From Nesterenkonia ebinurensis (GTDB lineage: Bacteria; Actinomycetota; Actinomycetes; Actinomycetales; Micrococcaceae), in assembly GCF_008711175.1 (NCBI RefSeq), contig NZ_VWNF01000021.1, positions 1-64,000 on the forward strand: DNA of 64,000 nt, in the 5' to 3' direction. The notes under the pieces were generated by a model. It was not told the origin of the DNA and made no database searches. It was given only the letters and a program-made list of their open reading frames with translations. Both the position numbers and the translations under genes were made by a program. Numbering within the stretch: position 1 is the stretch's first letter; every line of letters begins with the position of its first letter. Positions 51,353 to 60,061 of this stretch are shown piece after piece.

Positions 51353-53479
51353 ATGCAACAATCTGAGCAGAAGCGCAGCCAGGAGTCGCAGGAAAATCCT
51401 GAATCCCCGCTCGGCGCTCAGCAGCGCGCCGCCCGGCAACGGGTGGAGTCCGGGGAACGTCGCAGCCTGGCCCAGGCGCTGGGCCGGCTGGTGCCCTATC
51501 TGGAGGGCCTGAAGCTGCGCTGGTTCTTCGGCGTGCTGGCTGCTATCGGCGCCGGGGTCATCGCGCTGTCCATCCCGGTGGTGCTCGGAGGGCTGGTCGA
51601 TGACATCGAGGCCGTCAACGCCGTGGGTGCGGTGGTTTGGACCGCCTTCGCCATTGTGCTGGGCCTGGGCGTGCTGGAGGCGATCTTTGTCTTCCTGCGC
51701 CGGTTCTTTGTGATCCCGCCGGCCTCAGACGCTGAGATGAATATGCGCATCTCCCTGTTCGACCGTCTGGTGCATCAGAACGCGACCTTCCACGGAGCCT
51801 GGGAGGCCGGTCAGCTGCAGTCCCGCGCCATTGCTGACCTCAATATGCTGCGCAGGTTCTTCGCCTTCGGCTCACTGATGCTGGTCACCGCCACCATCAC
51901 AGTCAGTGTGGGCATCGGCGTGATGTTCACCTGGTCACCCATACTGGCCGGACTCTTCCTCTGTGCCGCAGTGCCGGTGATCGTGCTGGGTCCGACCTTC
52001 CGCCGCAAATTCATCCACTACTCCCGCTCAGCCCAGGACCAGGCCGGTGAGGTGGCCACCAAGGTGGAAGAGTCGGTACACGGCATCCGGGTGCTGAAGG
52101 CCTTCGGCCGCGGAGACTGGGCCCGCTCCTCCTTCAAGGAGGAAGCCGCCACCCTCCGTGACCTCGAGGTCTCCAAAATGCGCACCCTGGCCAAGTTCCA
52201 GATGCTCATGGTGCTGCTGCCGGAGTCAGTGCTGGCGCTGTGCATCTTCACCGGCCTCTACCTGGCCGCCCAGGGCGACCTGACCCCCGGCGCGCTTGCC
52301 GGGTTCTTCGCCATGGCCGTGGTGCTCAAACAGCCCATCGAGGGCATCGGCATGCTCATCGGCATGGTCTTCATGGCCAAGACCAGCATTGACCGACACA
52401 TTGATGTGATGGACATCGAGCCGGAGGTCACCTCCCCGGCCGAGCCGACCACCTCCGAAGAGCGTGGGCTGGTCGAGCTGGATCAGGTGCACTTCCGCTA
52501 CCCCGACGCCAAGGAAGACCTGATCCGCGGCGCCACTCTGCGCGTGGAGCCTGGGGAGACCATGGCCCTGGTCTCGGCCACCGGCGGCGGTACCTCCACC
52601 CTGCTGAACCTGGTGCCTCGGCTCTATGACGTCACGGGGGGCAGTGTGCGGATCGACGGCATCGATGTGCGAGAGTACTCGCTGCCGGATCTGCGCTCCC
52701 GGATCGCAGTGGCCTTTGAGGACCCCACCCTGTTCTCCACCACGGTGAAGTCCAATGTGCTCCTGGGCACCGGCCATCAGCGCGACGAGGACGACCCGGC
52801 ACACCCGCACCGCGACCAGGCTCCTACCGCTGGCCAGCTGGAGGAGGTTCTGACCGAGGCACTGCACACTGCTGACGCCGAGTTCGCCGCCAACCTGCCC
52901 GGGGGTCTGGACACCAGAATCGGCGAGGAGGGGCTCAGCCTCTCCGGCGGCCAGCGCCAACGGCTGGCTCTGGCCCGGGCGATCGCCGCCAAACCTTCGG
53001 TGCTGCTGCTGGACGATCCCCTCTCCGCCCTCGATGTGCGCACTGAGGAGCGGGTCACTGCGCGGCTGCGCAGCGTGCTGGAAGGCACCACCACTCTGAT
53101 TGTGGCCCACCGCCCCTCCACAGTGGCTCTGGCAGACCGGGTGGCCCTGCTGCACCAGGGCCGGATCACCGATGTGGGGACTCACACCGAACTGCTGGCC
53201 CGCAGCGAGACCTACGCCAAGATCATGAAACCGCCCCCGCCCGGGGGCCAAGAACTCATGGACACGATCTCCGCAGACGAGAGCGAGCAGGGATTCCGCG
53301 AGAACGGAATGTTCTCGGGGGAAGCGAACGAACGGGATGCGATTCCCGCCGAGCACGATGAGGCCCGAGACCAAGCCGACGGGTCGACTTTAGGTGCGGA
53401 GTCCGGCGCCGTTGCAGCCGAACGAGAGGCAGCGGGACATGTGCCCGCCGCCGGGACTAGCAGGGAGGTGACCAAGTGA
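51353..53479 (+). CDS. ABC exporter half-transporter with a degenerate Walker A (subunit 1)
   Basis: The 708-residue protein has six membrane spans (about 55-330) and an ATPase domain. The Walker A reads SATGGGTSTLL: the invariant lysine is Thr414 and the first Gly is Ser408. The Walker B is VLLLDDPLSALD, so the catalytic Glu is Asp555. The signature LSLSGGQRQR is intact. It therefore forms the non-hydrolysing site of a heterodimer with the next gene, donating a good signature to it. A 90-residue hydrophilic C-terminal tail is extra. The substrate is unknown. Confidence 0.9.
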   Translation: MQQSEQKRSQESQENPESPLGAQQRAARQRVESGERRSLAQALGRLVPYLEGLKLRWFFGVLAAIGAGVIALSIPVVLGGLVDDIEAVNAVGAVVWTAFAIVLGLGVLEAIFVFLRRFFVIPPASDAEMNMRISLFDRLVHQNATFHGAWEAGQLQSRAIADLNMLRRFFAFGSLMLVTATITVSVGIGVMFTWSPILAGLFLCAAVPVIVLGPTFRRKFIHYSRSAQDQAGEVATKVEESVHGIRVLKAFGRGDWARSSFKEEAATLRDLEVSKMRTLAKFQMLMVLLPESVLALCIFTGLYLAAQGDLTPGALAGFFAMAVVLKQPIEGIGMLIGMVFMAKTSIDRHIDVMDIEPEVTSPAEPTTSEERGLVELDQVHFRYPDAKEDLIRGATLRVEPGETMALVSATGGGTSTLLNLVPRLYDVTGGSVRIDGIDVREYSLPDLRSRIAVAFEDPTLFSTTVKSNVLLGTGHQRDEDDPAHPHRDQAPTAGQLEEVLTEALHTADAEFAANLPGGLDTRIGEEGLSLSGGQRQRLALARAIAAKPSVLLLDDPLSALDVRTEERVTARLRSVLEGTTTLIVAHRPSTVALADRVALLHQGRITDVGTHTELLARSETYAKIMKPPPPGGQELMDTISADESEQGFRENGMFSGEANERDAIPAEHDEARDQADGSTLGAESGAVAAEREAAGHVPAAGTSREVTK

Positions 53480-55398
53480 GCGAGCACAACGGCCGCACTG
53501 CGAATATCGACGATTCGCACTTTGTCGACACTGCCGCACTGGACCTCTCCAAGATCGCACCCCCGCGGGAGCAGGATGAGTTCGCCCACCTGCGCGGCAC
53601 CGCCGCCGAGGAGGAGCTGACCTTCAACAAGGATGAGCGTAAGTTCATCCGCAGACGCTCGCTTTCCCTGCTCTGGCGGGCCAGCGAGGGCGTTCGCGGC
53701 AAGCTGCTGGTCACCGCCACCGCCGTGGTGGTCTCCCAGGCCGCTCAGGCCGCCACCCCGTTCATCGCTGGTGGACTGGCCATCGACTGGGGCTTGCCAA
53801 GGCTGATCGACGGGGATATGACCGGCCTGTGGATTCCGGCTGTGCTCTACCTGCTCTGCGCGATCACCGCCGGGGTGCTGCTCTACTGGTACACCCGGAT
53901 GACCGCCGAGGCTTCCCAGGCCATGCTCTACAAACTGCGCGATGAGGTCTTCCGCAAGACCCAGGCACTGAGCCTGGACTTCCACGAGGACTACACCTCA
54001 GGCAAGGTGATATCCCGGCAGACCTCAGACTTGGAGGCGCTGCGCGAGCTGCTCGACGGCGGGGTCAACCAGCTGGTCCAAGGCATCATGTTCATGACCT
54101 TCACTTTTGTCTACATCTGGATCAGCGACTTCCGCTCCGGACTGGTGCTGCTGGCTGCTGTGGTGCCGATCTTCTTCCTGGGCCGCTGGTACCAGAAGAA
54201 CGCTGAGGTGGCCTACCGGCGCACCCGGATCAGCTCGGCCAGGATGATCGTGCACTTTGTGGAGTCGATGACCGGCATCCGCGCGGTCCAGGCCTTCCGG
54301 CGCGAGCACGCCCGGTCCCGGCAGTACCGCAAGCTGGCCAAGATTTACCGCGATGACATGGTCAAGTCCATCGGGCTCTTCGGCATTCTGCAGCCTGGGC
54401 TCATGCTGATCGGCAATCTCTCGGTGGCAGCTGTGCTGCTCTGGGGCGGCTTCCGAGTGCTCGAGGGTGACCTCGGTGCTGGGCTGCTGGCCGGTATCGT
54501 GCTCTCCACCAAGCGGGTGTTCCAGCCGCTGGACATGATCGCCATGTTCTACAACTCCCTGCAGTCGGCTACCGCGGCCCTGGAGAAGGTTTCCGGTCTG
54601 CTGGAGGAGACCCCCAAGGTCCGCCAGGTGAAGAAGCCCCGGCATTTGGAGGAGTGCCGCGGGGAGATCGAGTTCAGAGATGCTGAGTTCAAGTACACCG
54701 AGGAGGGCCCGGTGGTGATGCAGAAGCTGGACCTGCACATCCCGGCCGGGCAGACCGTGGCGGTGGTGGGCCGCACCGGGGCCGGCAAGTCCACCCTGGT
54801 GAAGCTGCTGGCCCGGTTCTACGATGTCACCTCCGGTTCGCTGACCCTAGACGGTGTGGAGCTGCGCGAGCTGGCCGAGCATGATCATCACCGGCACGTA
54901 GCGATGGTCACCCAGGAGGCTTTCCTGTTCTCCGGCTCCATCCGGGAGAACATCGCCCTCTCCCGCCCGGAGGCCACTGATGAGGAGATCTACGACGCTG
55001 CCAAGGCCGTGGGTGCCCATGAGTTCATCTTGAGCCTGCCGGAGGGCTACGACACTGACGTGAATAAGCGCGGCGGCCGGATCTCTGCCGGTCAGCGCCA
55101 GCTGGTCTCCTTCGCCCGAGCCTTCCTGGCCGACCCTGCGGTGCTGATCCTGGATGAGGCGACGTCGTCCTTGGATCTGCCCAGCGAGCAGCTGGTGCAG
55201 CAAGGGCTGGAGCGGCTGCTGGGCAGCCGGACCGCACTGATCATCGCCCACCGGCTCTCCACTGTGGCCATCGCCGACCGGGTGCTGGTCATCGATGAGG
55301 GCCACGTGGTCGAAGACGGCTCCCCGGACGAGCTCATCGCCGCCGGCGGCTACTTCGCCAAACTCCACAGCGCGTGGTCGGCCACCATGGGCTCCTGA
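53476..55398 (+). CDS. ABC exporter half-transporter (subunit 2, catalytic)
   Basis: The 640-residue partner starts with a GTG overlapping the stop of subunit 1 (GTGA). It has six spans and an ATPase domain with intact Walker A GRTGAGKST (Lys438) and Walker B VLILDEATSSLD (Glu561), but a divergent signature, ISAGQRQ. This is the exact complement of subunit 1: its own Walker motifs pair with the good signature of subunit 1. Such asymmetric exporters move lipids, drugs or peptides. Confidence 0.92.
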   Translation: MSEHNGRTANIDDSHFVDTAALDLSKIAPPREQDEFAHLRGTAAEEELTFNKDERKFIRRRSLSLLWRASEGVRGKLLVTATAVVVSQAAQAATPFIAGGLAIDWGLPRLIDGDMTGLWIPAVLYLLCAITAGVLLYWYTRMTAEASQAMLYKLRDEVFRKTQALSLDFHEDYTSGKVISRQTSDLEALRELLDGGVNQLVQGIMFMTFTFVYIWISDFRSGLVLLAAVVPIFFLGRWYQKNAEVAYRRTRISSARMIVHFVESMTGIRAVQAFRREHARSRQYRKLAKIYRDDMVKSIGLFGILQPGLMLIGNLSVAAVLLWGGFRVLEGDLGAGLLAGIVLSTKRVFQPLDMIAMFYNSLQSATAALEKVSGLLEETPKVRQVKKPRHLEECRGEIEFRDAEFKYTEEGPVVMQKLDLHIPAGQTVAVVGRTGAGKSTLVKLLARFYDVTSGSLTLDGVELRELAEHDHHRHVAMVTQEAFLFSGSIRENIALSRPEATDEEIYDAAKAVGAHEFILSLPEGYDTDVNKRGGRISAGQRQLVSFARAFLADPAVLILDEATSSLDLPSEQLVQQGLERLLGSRTALIIAHRLSTVAIADRVLVIDEGHVVEDGSPDELIAAGGYFAKLHSAWSATMGS

Positions 55399-55522
55399 CC
55401 ACGAGTCGATCCACTCCGAGTTGGCCAGTTGGATCCCTTGGAAATGCTGCAGCTGGAGACTATCCTGCGCCGCCTGCTAAAGCTCTGACTGACCTGCCCT
55501 TACGGGGCTCCGCCGTTCCCGT

Positions 55523-56431
55523 TCAGAAACTCAGAGCGGAGCCGGTGAGGCGGCGGTAGGCGTCCAGATAGCGGTCCCGGGTGGCAGTGACGATCTGCTC
55601 CGGAAGCGGTGGTGGGGCGGCGTCGTCGTCCTTGTTCCACCCTGAGTCGGGGCTGGTCAGCCAGTTGCGGACGTACTGCTTGTCGAAGCTGGGCTGGACC
55701 TTGCCCTGCCGAACGTGCTGCTCCCACCCCTCGGCCGGCCAGAACCGGGAGGAGTCCGGCGTGAGCACCTCATCGGCCAGCACCAGCTCGCCAGCGGCAT
55801 CCAGCCCGAACTCGAATTTGGTGTCGGCCAGGATGATCCCGGTCTGCGCGGCGCGCTCGGCAGCGAAGCGGTAGATCCGCAGCGAAGCCTCGCGCACCCG
55901 GTCCGCCAGCTCGGCGCCGAGCGCCACTTCCAGCTTCGCGAAGCTGATGTTCTCATCGTGCAGACCCTGCTCGGCCTTGGTGGAAGGGGTGAAGATCGGC
56001 TCAGGCAGTTTCGAGCCGTCGGTCAGCCCCCCGGGGAGCGGGATCTGATGGACGGTGCCGAACTCGCGATACTCAGCAAGCCCGGAGCCGGTCAGGTAGC
56101 CGCGCACAATCGCCTCGGCCTCCACCATCTCCAACCGGCGGACGACGACGCCGCGGCCGGCCACTTCTTGGGGCACTTCAGTAGACACCACGTGGTTGCC
56201 GATGCCCTGGGCGGCTAGCTGCTCGAACCACCAGAGGCTGAGCTGGGTGAGGATGATGCCCTTGTCCGGGATGCCTGGGCTCAGGGCGTGGTCATAGGCG
56301 CTGATCCGGTCGGTGGCCACCATGAGCAGCACGTTCTGCCCGTCCCACTCAGATCCTGGGGCGGGCTGGTAGAGGTCGCGAACCTTGCCGGAATGTAGAT
56401 GCTGCCAGCCGAGAAGTTCGGATGCGCTCAT
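55523..56431 (-). CDS. purC: Phosphoribosylaminoimidazole-succinocarboxamide synthase
   Basis: The 302-residue enzyme joins aspartate to CAIR in purine synthesis. The N-terminus GWQHLHSGKVRDLYQPAPG and the motif EAIVRGYLTGSG, then ILADTKFEFGLDAAGE, are the standard SAICAR synthetase signatures. Its ATG overlaps the purD stop, so purD-purC is one operon. The coding run GGC GTC GTC GTC and a GAC GAC GAC GCC run each hold a copy of the GGCGTCGTCG motif. Confidence 0.95.
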   Translation of the reverse strand: MSASELLGWQHLHSGKVRDLYQPAPGSEWDGQNVLLMVATDRISAYDHALSPGIPDKGIILTQLSLWWFEQLAAQGIGNHVVSTEVPQEVAGRGVVVRRLEMVEAEAIVRGYLTGSGLAEYREFGTVHQIPLPGGLTDGSKLPEPIFTPSTKAEQGLHDENISFAKLEVALGAELADRVREASLRIYRFAAERAAQTGIILADTKFEFGLDAAGELVLADEVLTPDSSRFWPAEGWEQHVRQGKVQPSFDKQYVRNWLTSPDSGWNKDDDAAPPPLPEQIVTATRDRYLDAYRRLTGSALSF

Positions 56432-57744
56432 ACTGCCGGTTCCACACTGATCTGCCCGGCGACCGCTTTGGCGGCGATGTCGGTGCGGTACTGGGCGCCC
56501 GGCCAGCTGATCTTCTGCGCCCCGGCGTAGGCGCGGGCCTGGGCCTGGGCGAGAGTGTCGGCGGTGCCGACCACGGCCAGCACTCGCCCGCCTGCGGTGA
56601 CCAGCTCGCCATTCTCGTCGAGCACGGTCCCGGCGTGCAGCACTGAGACTCCAGTGTGTCGTTCAGCCTCCTGCACCCCGGTGATCACATCGCCCTTGCG
56701 CGGGGACTCCGGGTAGTTCTCTGCAGCGATCACTACATCTACTGCGTAGCCGTTCGACCACTCCAGCTGCCGATCGGCATCCAGCTGACCGGTGGCTGCA
56801 TCGAGCAGCAGCTGGCCCAGCGGTGTCTGCAGCCGCTCGAGCACTGCCTGGGTCTCGGGATCGCCGAACCGGACGTTGAACTCTACGACCTTGACTCCCC
56901 TGGAAGTGACCGCCAGACCACAGTAGAGCACACCGATAAACGGGGCGCCGCGGCGGGCCATCTCCTCGATGGTGGGCCGGGCGACGGTGTCCACCACGAT
57001 CTCGGTGAAGTTCCGGGTCACGCCCGCAGGATCGGTCTCCGCGTAGCCCTCCAGCCAGTCCAGCGGCGTATAGGCGCCCATGCCTCCGGTGTTGGGGCCG
57101 GCGTCGTCGTTATGGATCCGTTTGAAGTCCTGGGCGGGGCTCAGCGGAACCAGGTTCTGTCCGTCGCTGAGCACAAAGAGGGAGACTTCGGGACCGTCCA
57201 GGAACTCCTCGATGACTACCGTGGAGCCCCCGGAGAGACAGCTGACCGCATGCGCGACTGCGGCCTCCCGATCCTCAGTGACCACCACCCCCTTGCCCGC
57301 GGCCAGGCCGTCGTCCTTGACCACATACGGGGGGCCGAAGCTGCTCAACGCCTCGATCGCCTCGGCCGGGGTGGTGGCATGGACTGCCTCAGCGGTGGGA
57401 ACTCCGGCGGAGCTCATCACCAGTTTGGCGAAAGCCTTGGAGGCTTCAAGCTGGGCGGCGGCCTGCGAGGGGCCGAACACCGGAATGCCCGCATCGCGGA
57501 CAGCATCGGCCACGCCGGCGGCCAAAGGAGCCTCGGGGCCGATGACTACCAGATCGTAGCCGCCGTCGTAGGCCAGCGCCGCGACATCACGGGGGGCGCT
57601 GGCATCGACTGCTTTCAGCGTGGCGTCCTGGGAAATCCCGGCGTTGCCCGGGGCGGCATGGACCTCTTTGACCTGCGGGTCACGGTTCAGCGCGCGGACA
57701 ATAGCGTGCTCACGGCCTCCGGACCCAATCACCAGAATCTTCAT
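56428..57744 (-). CDS. purD: Phosphoribosylamine-glycine ligase
   Basis: The 438-residue ATP-grasp enzyme opens MKILVIGSGGREHAIVRAL and has VVKDDGLAAGKGVVV, HNDDAGPNTGGMGAY and EFNVRFGDPETQ, the GARS signatures. It makes glycinamide ribonucleotide in purine synthesis and is the first gene of the purD-purC operon. Confidence 0.97.
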   Translation of the reverse strand: MKILVIGSGGREHAIVRALNRDPQVKEVHAAPGNAGISQDATLKAVDASAPRDVAALAYDGGYDLVVIGPEAPLAAGVADAVRDAGIPVFGPSQAAAQLEASKAFAKLVMSSAGVPTAEAVHATTPAEAIEALSSFGPPYVVKDDGLAAGKGVVVTEDREAAVAHAVSCLSGGSTVVIEEFLDGPEVSLFVLSDGQNLVPLSPAQDFKRIHNDDAGPNTGGMGAYTPLDWLEGYAETDPAGVTRNFTEIVVDTVARPTIEEMARRGAPFIGVLYCGLAVTSRGVKVVEFNVRFGDPETQAVLERLQTPLGQLLLDAATGQLDADRQLEWSNGYAVDVVIAAENYPESPRKGDVITGVQEAERHTGVSVLHAGTVLDENGELVTAGGRVLAVVGTADTLAQAQARAYAGAQKISWPGAQYRTDIAAKAVAGQISVEPAV

Positions 57745-58119
57745 GGCTCCAGCCTAGCGGCAGCCGGGCCTCAGCAATCCTCTGCTGGCACTTAAGTCGG
57801 AAGAGCTGACGGGGGAGGCCTCGGCCTGGCGATGGCTTAGGGGGTTCTGCCGGTAGGTGCTGCCGTTGTGAGCATGTGCGAGGGTGCGTACTGGGCAAAT
57901 CCGGCGGAGTGGGGCACATGCCGCAGGCATGTGTGACCGAGCCAGGCGCAGAACCAGTTACGTGCCAGCGTGAGCGCAAGAGCGCGAGCCGGGGGCCCGC
58001 TGATGGGCCGTGGGAAGCAAGCGAACCAGACATCGCCCAGTGGCGGATCTCTTAAAGTGGCGAGAGCACAGCGCCGGGCGCAGCAGGAGCCGGAGACTCA
58101 GTCGTCATAGGGTGTACCT
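57745..58119. other. 375-base intergenic region between divergent purD and the asparaginase gene
   Basis: No gene is seen. A strong hairpin, CACATGCC-GCA-GGCATGTG, is at 57915-57933. A family-2 repeat copy is at 57983-58025 (GCGAGCCGGG, then TGGGAAGCAAGCGAA). TAGGGT at 58108-58113 stands 6 bases before the asparaginase ATG. No purine riboswitch was recognised by eye before purD. Confidence 0.5.
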
Positions 58120-59133
58120 ATGAGCAGTGTGCAGACAGCTACGGCGGTTCAATCCGCAGAACTGGCAGTGGTGACCCGGGCCGGGTTCACCGAATCCCGG
58201 CACCTGGGCTCCGCGGTGCTGATCGGCCCCGGGGGCGGAGTCCTCCGCTCCCTGGGCGCCCCGCAGGCCACCACTTTCCCGCGCTCATCTCTGAAACCTC
58301 TGCAGGCGGTGGCTTCGCTGCGCTCCGGTGCACTGATCAGCCCGGAGGCTGTGGCCCTGGCCTGCGGCTCCCATATAGGATCCCAGCGGCACCAGGACCT
58401 GGCGGCCAGCACACTGGCCAAAGAGCGACTGGAGGAGAGCCACCTGAAGTGCCCGGAGGCGTATCCGGCCCGGACCAAGGATCTACAGCAACACCTGGAG
58501 GCGGGCCGCCCTAAGACCAAGCTGGCATTCAACTGCTCGGGCAAACATGCTGCTTTTCTGGCCGCAGCCCGCACCCAGGGCTGGCGGCTGGCCACCTACA
58601 CCGACCCTGAACACCCTCTCCAGCAGGCGGTCAACGAGGTCTACGCCGAGTACTGCGGGGAGCGGCCTGCCGCAGTGGGCGTAGACGGCTGTGGGGCCCC
58701 GGCTGCCGCCATGAGCCTGACCGGGCTGGCCCGCGGGATGGGGAAGCTGGCATCCTCGTTGTCCCGCCGAGATGCCGAGGTGCATGCCTTCACCGTGACC
58801 CAGGCGATGCTGGACTACCCGTGGGCGGTGCGCGGCGAGGGCGAATCCGACACCGTGGTGATGGAGCAGCTGGGCCTGCTAGCCAAATCCGGGGCCGAGG
58901 GTGTGCTGGTGGTCGCCGCCCCTGACGGCACCACCGCAGCGGTGAAGACCCTGGACGGCTCGCCGCGGGCCAATCACCTGGTGGCGTTGAGCCTGCTGGC
59001 CGCCGCCGAGGTCATCGATCTGGATGACTTACAGCGGGTGCTGACCATCCTGGTCAAACCGATCACTGGCGGGGCCGATCAGCTGCCTGCCGGGGAGCTT
59101 CACCTCTCTGAGGCTGTTACCTCAGCCCTGTAG
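58120..59133 (+). CDS. L-asparaginase, Rhizobium etli type
   Basis: The 337-residue protein belongs to the COG4448 asparaginase group. PRSSLKPLQ supplies the Ser56-x-x-Lys59 pair and GSHIGSQRH the second serine; NCSGKHAAFL and DGCGAP give the Cys/Lys/Cys metal site known in R. etli ReAV. It hydrolyses asparagine to aspartate and ammonia. The ATG at 58120 has no Shine-Dalgarno but TAGGGT 6 bases before it, so it may be leaderless. Confidence 0.9.
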   Translation: MSSVQTATAVQSAELAVVTRAGFTESRHLGSAVLIGPGGGVLRSLGAPQATTFPRSSLKPLQAVASLRSGALISPEAVALACGSHIGSQRHQDLAASTLAKERLEESHLKCPEAYPARTKDLQQHLEAGRPKTKLAFNCSGKHAAFLAAARTQGWRLATYTDPEHPLQQAVNEVYAEYCGERPAAVGVDGCGAPAAAMSLTGLARGMGKLASSLSRRDAEVHAFTVTQAMLDYPWAVRGEGESDTVVMEQLGLLAKSGAEGVLVVAAPDGTTAAVKTLDGSPRANHLVALSLLAAAEVIDLDDLQRVLTILVKPITGGADQLPAGELHLSEAVTSAL

Positions 59134-59171
59134 CTCGCATACCCACGTACGGTGGTCGGTTGCGACGACAA

Positions 59172-59194
59172 ATCTGTCCGAAAAGCGGGCAGAT
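59172..59194 (+). terminator. Hairpin after the asparaginase gene
   Basis: ATCTGTCCG-AAAAG-CGGGCAGAT forms a 9-bp stem with one G-T pair and a 5-base loop, 40 bases after the stop. No T-run follows. It is a probable terminator or processing site. Confidence 0.4.
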
Positions 59195-59239
59195 CCTCGT
59201 CATAGCCGCCCACCGAACGGATCAGGAGGAGCACCACCA

Positions 59240-59632
59240 ATGGCAAGACGACGTATCAGTGAGCAGCAGGGCCAGACCGCCCTGCAGACGTGGGCAGAGG
59301 AGCACGACGGCGCTGACTCCCCTGACCGCCGCACCCTCGCCACTGCAGTGCGTTACCTGCTGGAAGAACTGGCCGAACGGGCTCCGGGGAACTCTGTGGA
59401 GGTACGGGTGCCGCCCTACGGGGTCACCCAGTGCATCGCCGGACCCGCCCATACCCGCGGTACCCCGCCGAACATAGTGGAGCTTGACCCAGCTACCTGG
59501 TTGCAACTGGCCACTGGGCGGCTCCGCTGGGAGCAGGCGCAGCAGACCGGCCGGATCACCGCCTCCGGCACCCGCGCCGATCTGAGTCATCTGCTTCCCC
59601 TAAGTGCCCGATTGAGCCGGGAGCAGACCTGA
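59240..59632 (+). CDS. Sterol carrier family protein (actinobacterial, SCP2-like)
   Basis: The 130-residue protein has the small SCP-like fold pattern found next to purF in many actinobacteria: VEVRVPPYGVTQCIAGP, NIVELDPATWLQLATGRL and RWEQAQQTGRITASGTRADL. The role is not known; a hydrophobic ligand is likely. GGAGGAG stands 8 bases before the ATG. Confidence 0.82.
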   Translation: MARRRISEQQGQTALQTWAEEHDGADSPDRRTLATAVRYLLEELAERAPGNSVEVRVPPYGVTQCIAGPAHTRGTPPNIVELDPATWLQLATGRLRWEQAQQTGRITASGTRADLSHLLPLSARLSREQT

Positions 59633-59639
59633 GCCCGCT

Positions 59640-59745
59640 CAGGGCCTTCCGAGACCCGACTGAGCCGAGAGAAATGCCCCGCATGCCGAACTATTACCAA
59701 GGTGGCTGAGGATTGCCCGCTCATTTCGGGCAGGCGATTGAGGGG
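59640..59745. repeat. Dispersed palindromic repeat, copy b
   Basis: CTTCCGAGACCCGACT at 59646-59661 followed by GAGCCGAGAGAAATGC matches copy a at 30481-30511. Further on, CGGGCAGGCGATTGAGG at 59728-59743 matches GGGCAGGTGACCGAGG of copy a and GGCGATTGAG of copy c. It fills the gap between the sterol-carrier-like gene and the small membrane protein, and TTGAGG at its end could serve as a -35 for the latter. Confidence 0.55.
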
Positions 59746-59775
59746 AACACGGCGAAGCCGCGTAGAATTGCCCAT

Positions 59776-60057
59776 ATGTCTCCAAGCACGCACCGCCGTC
59801 AAGTGAGCGTTCGCACCGTGCCCAAACTGATGCCGTTCATTGTGGGCGCCGTGGTGGTGGCCTTCACTGCCGCCGTCATCGTGGTGTATTCCACCCCAGC
59901 TGATCCCAACTACTCCCGTGCAGCCTCCCTGGGGTATATGACCCTGGTGTTCTGCCTACCGGCCATCGCCCTGGGCGCCACTGCGTGGCTGACCCTGGAG
60001 AAAGTGCTGCGCGGCCGTTCAACCTCCGGCTACATCGAACCGGCAGAGGAGCGCTGA
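59776..60057 (+). CDS. Small two-span membrane protein upstream of purF
   Basis: The 93-residue protein has a basic N-terminus (STHRRQVSVRTVPK), two membrane spans (FIVGAVVVAFTAAVIVVY and YMTLVFCLPAIALGATAWL), and a basic cytoplasmic tail. I do not recognise a named family. TAGAAT at 59763-59768 lies 7 bases before the ATG, so the mRNA is probably leaderless. Its stop is 4 bases before purF, so it is co-transcribed with purF-purM. Confidence 0.72.
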   Translation: MSPSTHRRQVSVRTVPKLMPFIVGAVVVAFTAAVIVVYSTPADPNYSRAASLGYMTLVFCLPAIALGATAWLTLEKVLRGRSTSGYIEPAEER

Positions 60058-60061
60058 GCAC

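Noticed and set aside
52561-52610. ABC exporter subunit 1 as a decaying pseudogene
   Set aside because: The frame is intact over 708 codons, the signature motif is perfect, and the changes complement those of the partner. This fits a specialised heterodimer better than decay.
57745-58119. A purine riboswitch before purD
   Set aside because: The hairpin and repeats present do not show the conserved loop-loop pattern of the purine or PRPP switches by eye, and part of the region is a dispersed repeat also found before aroQ.
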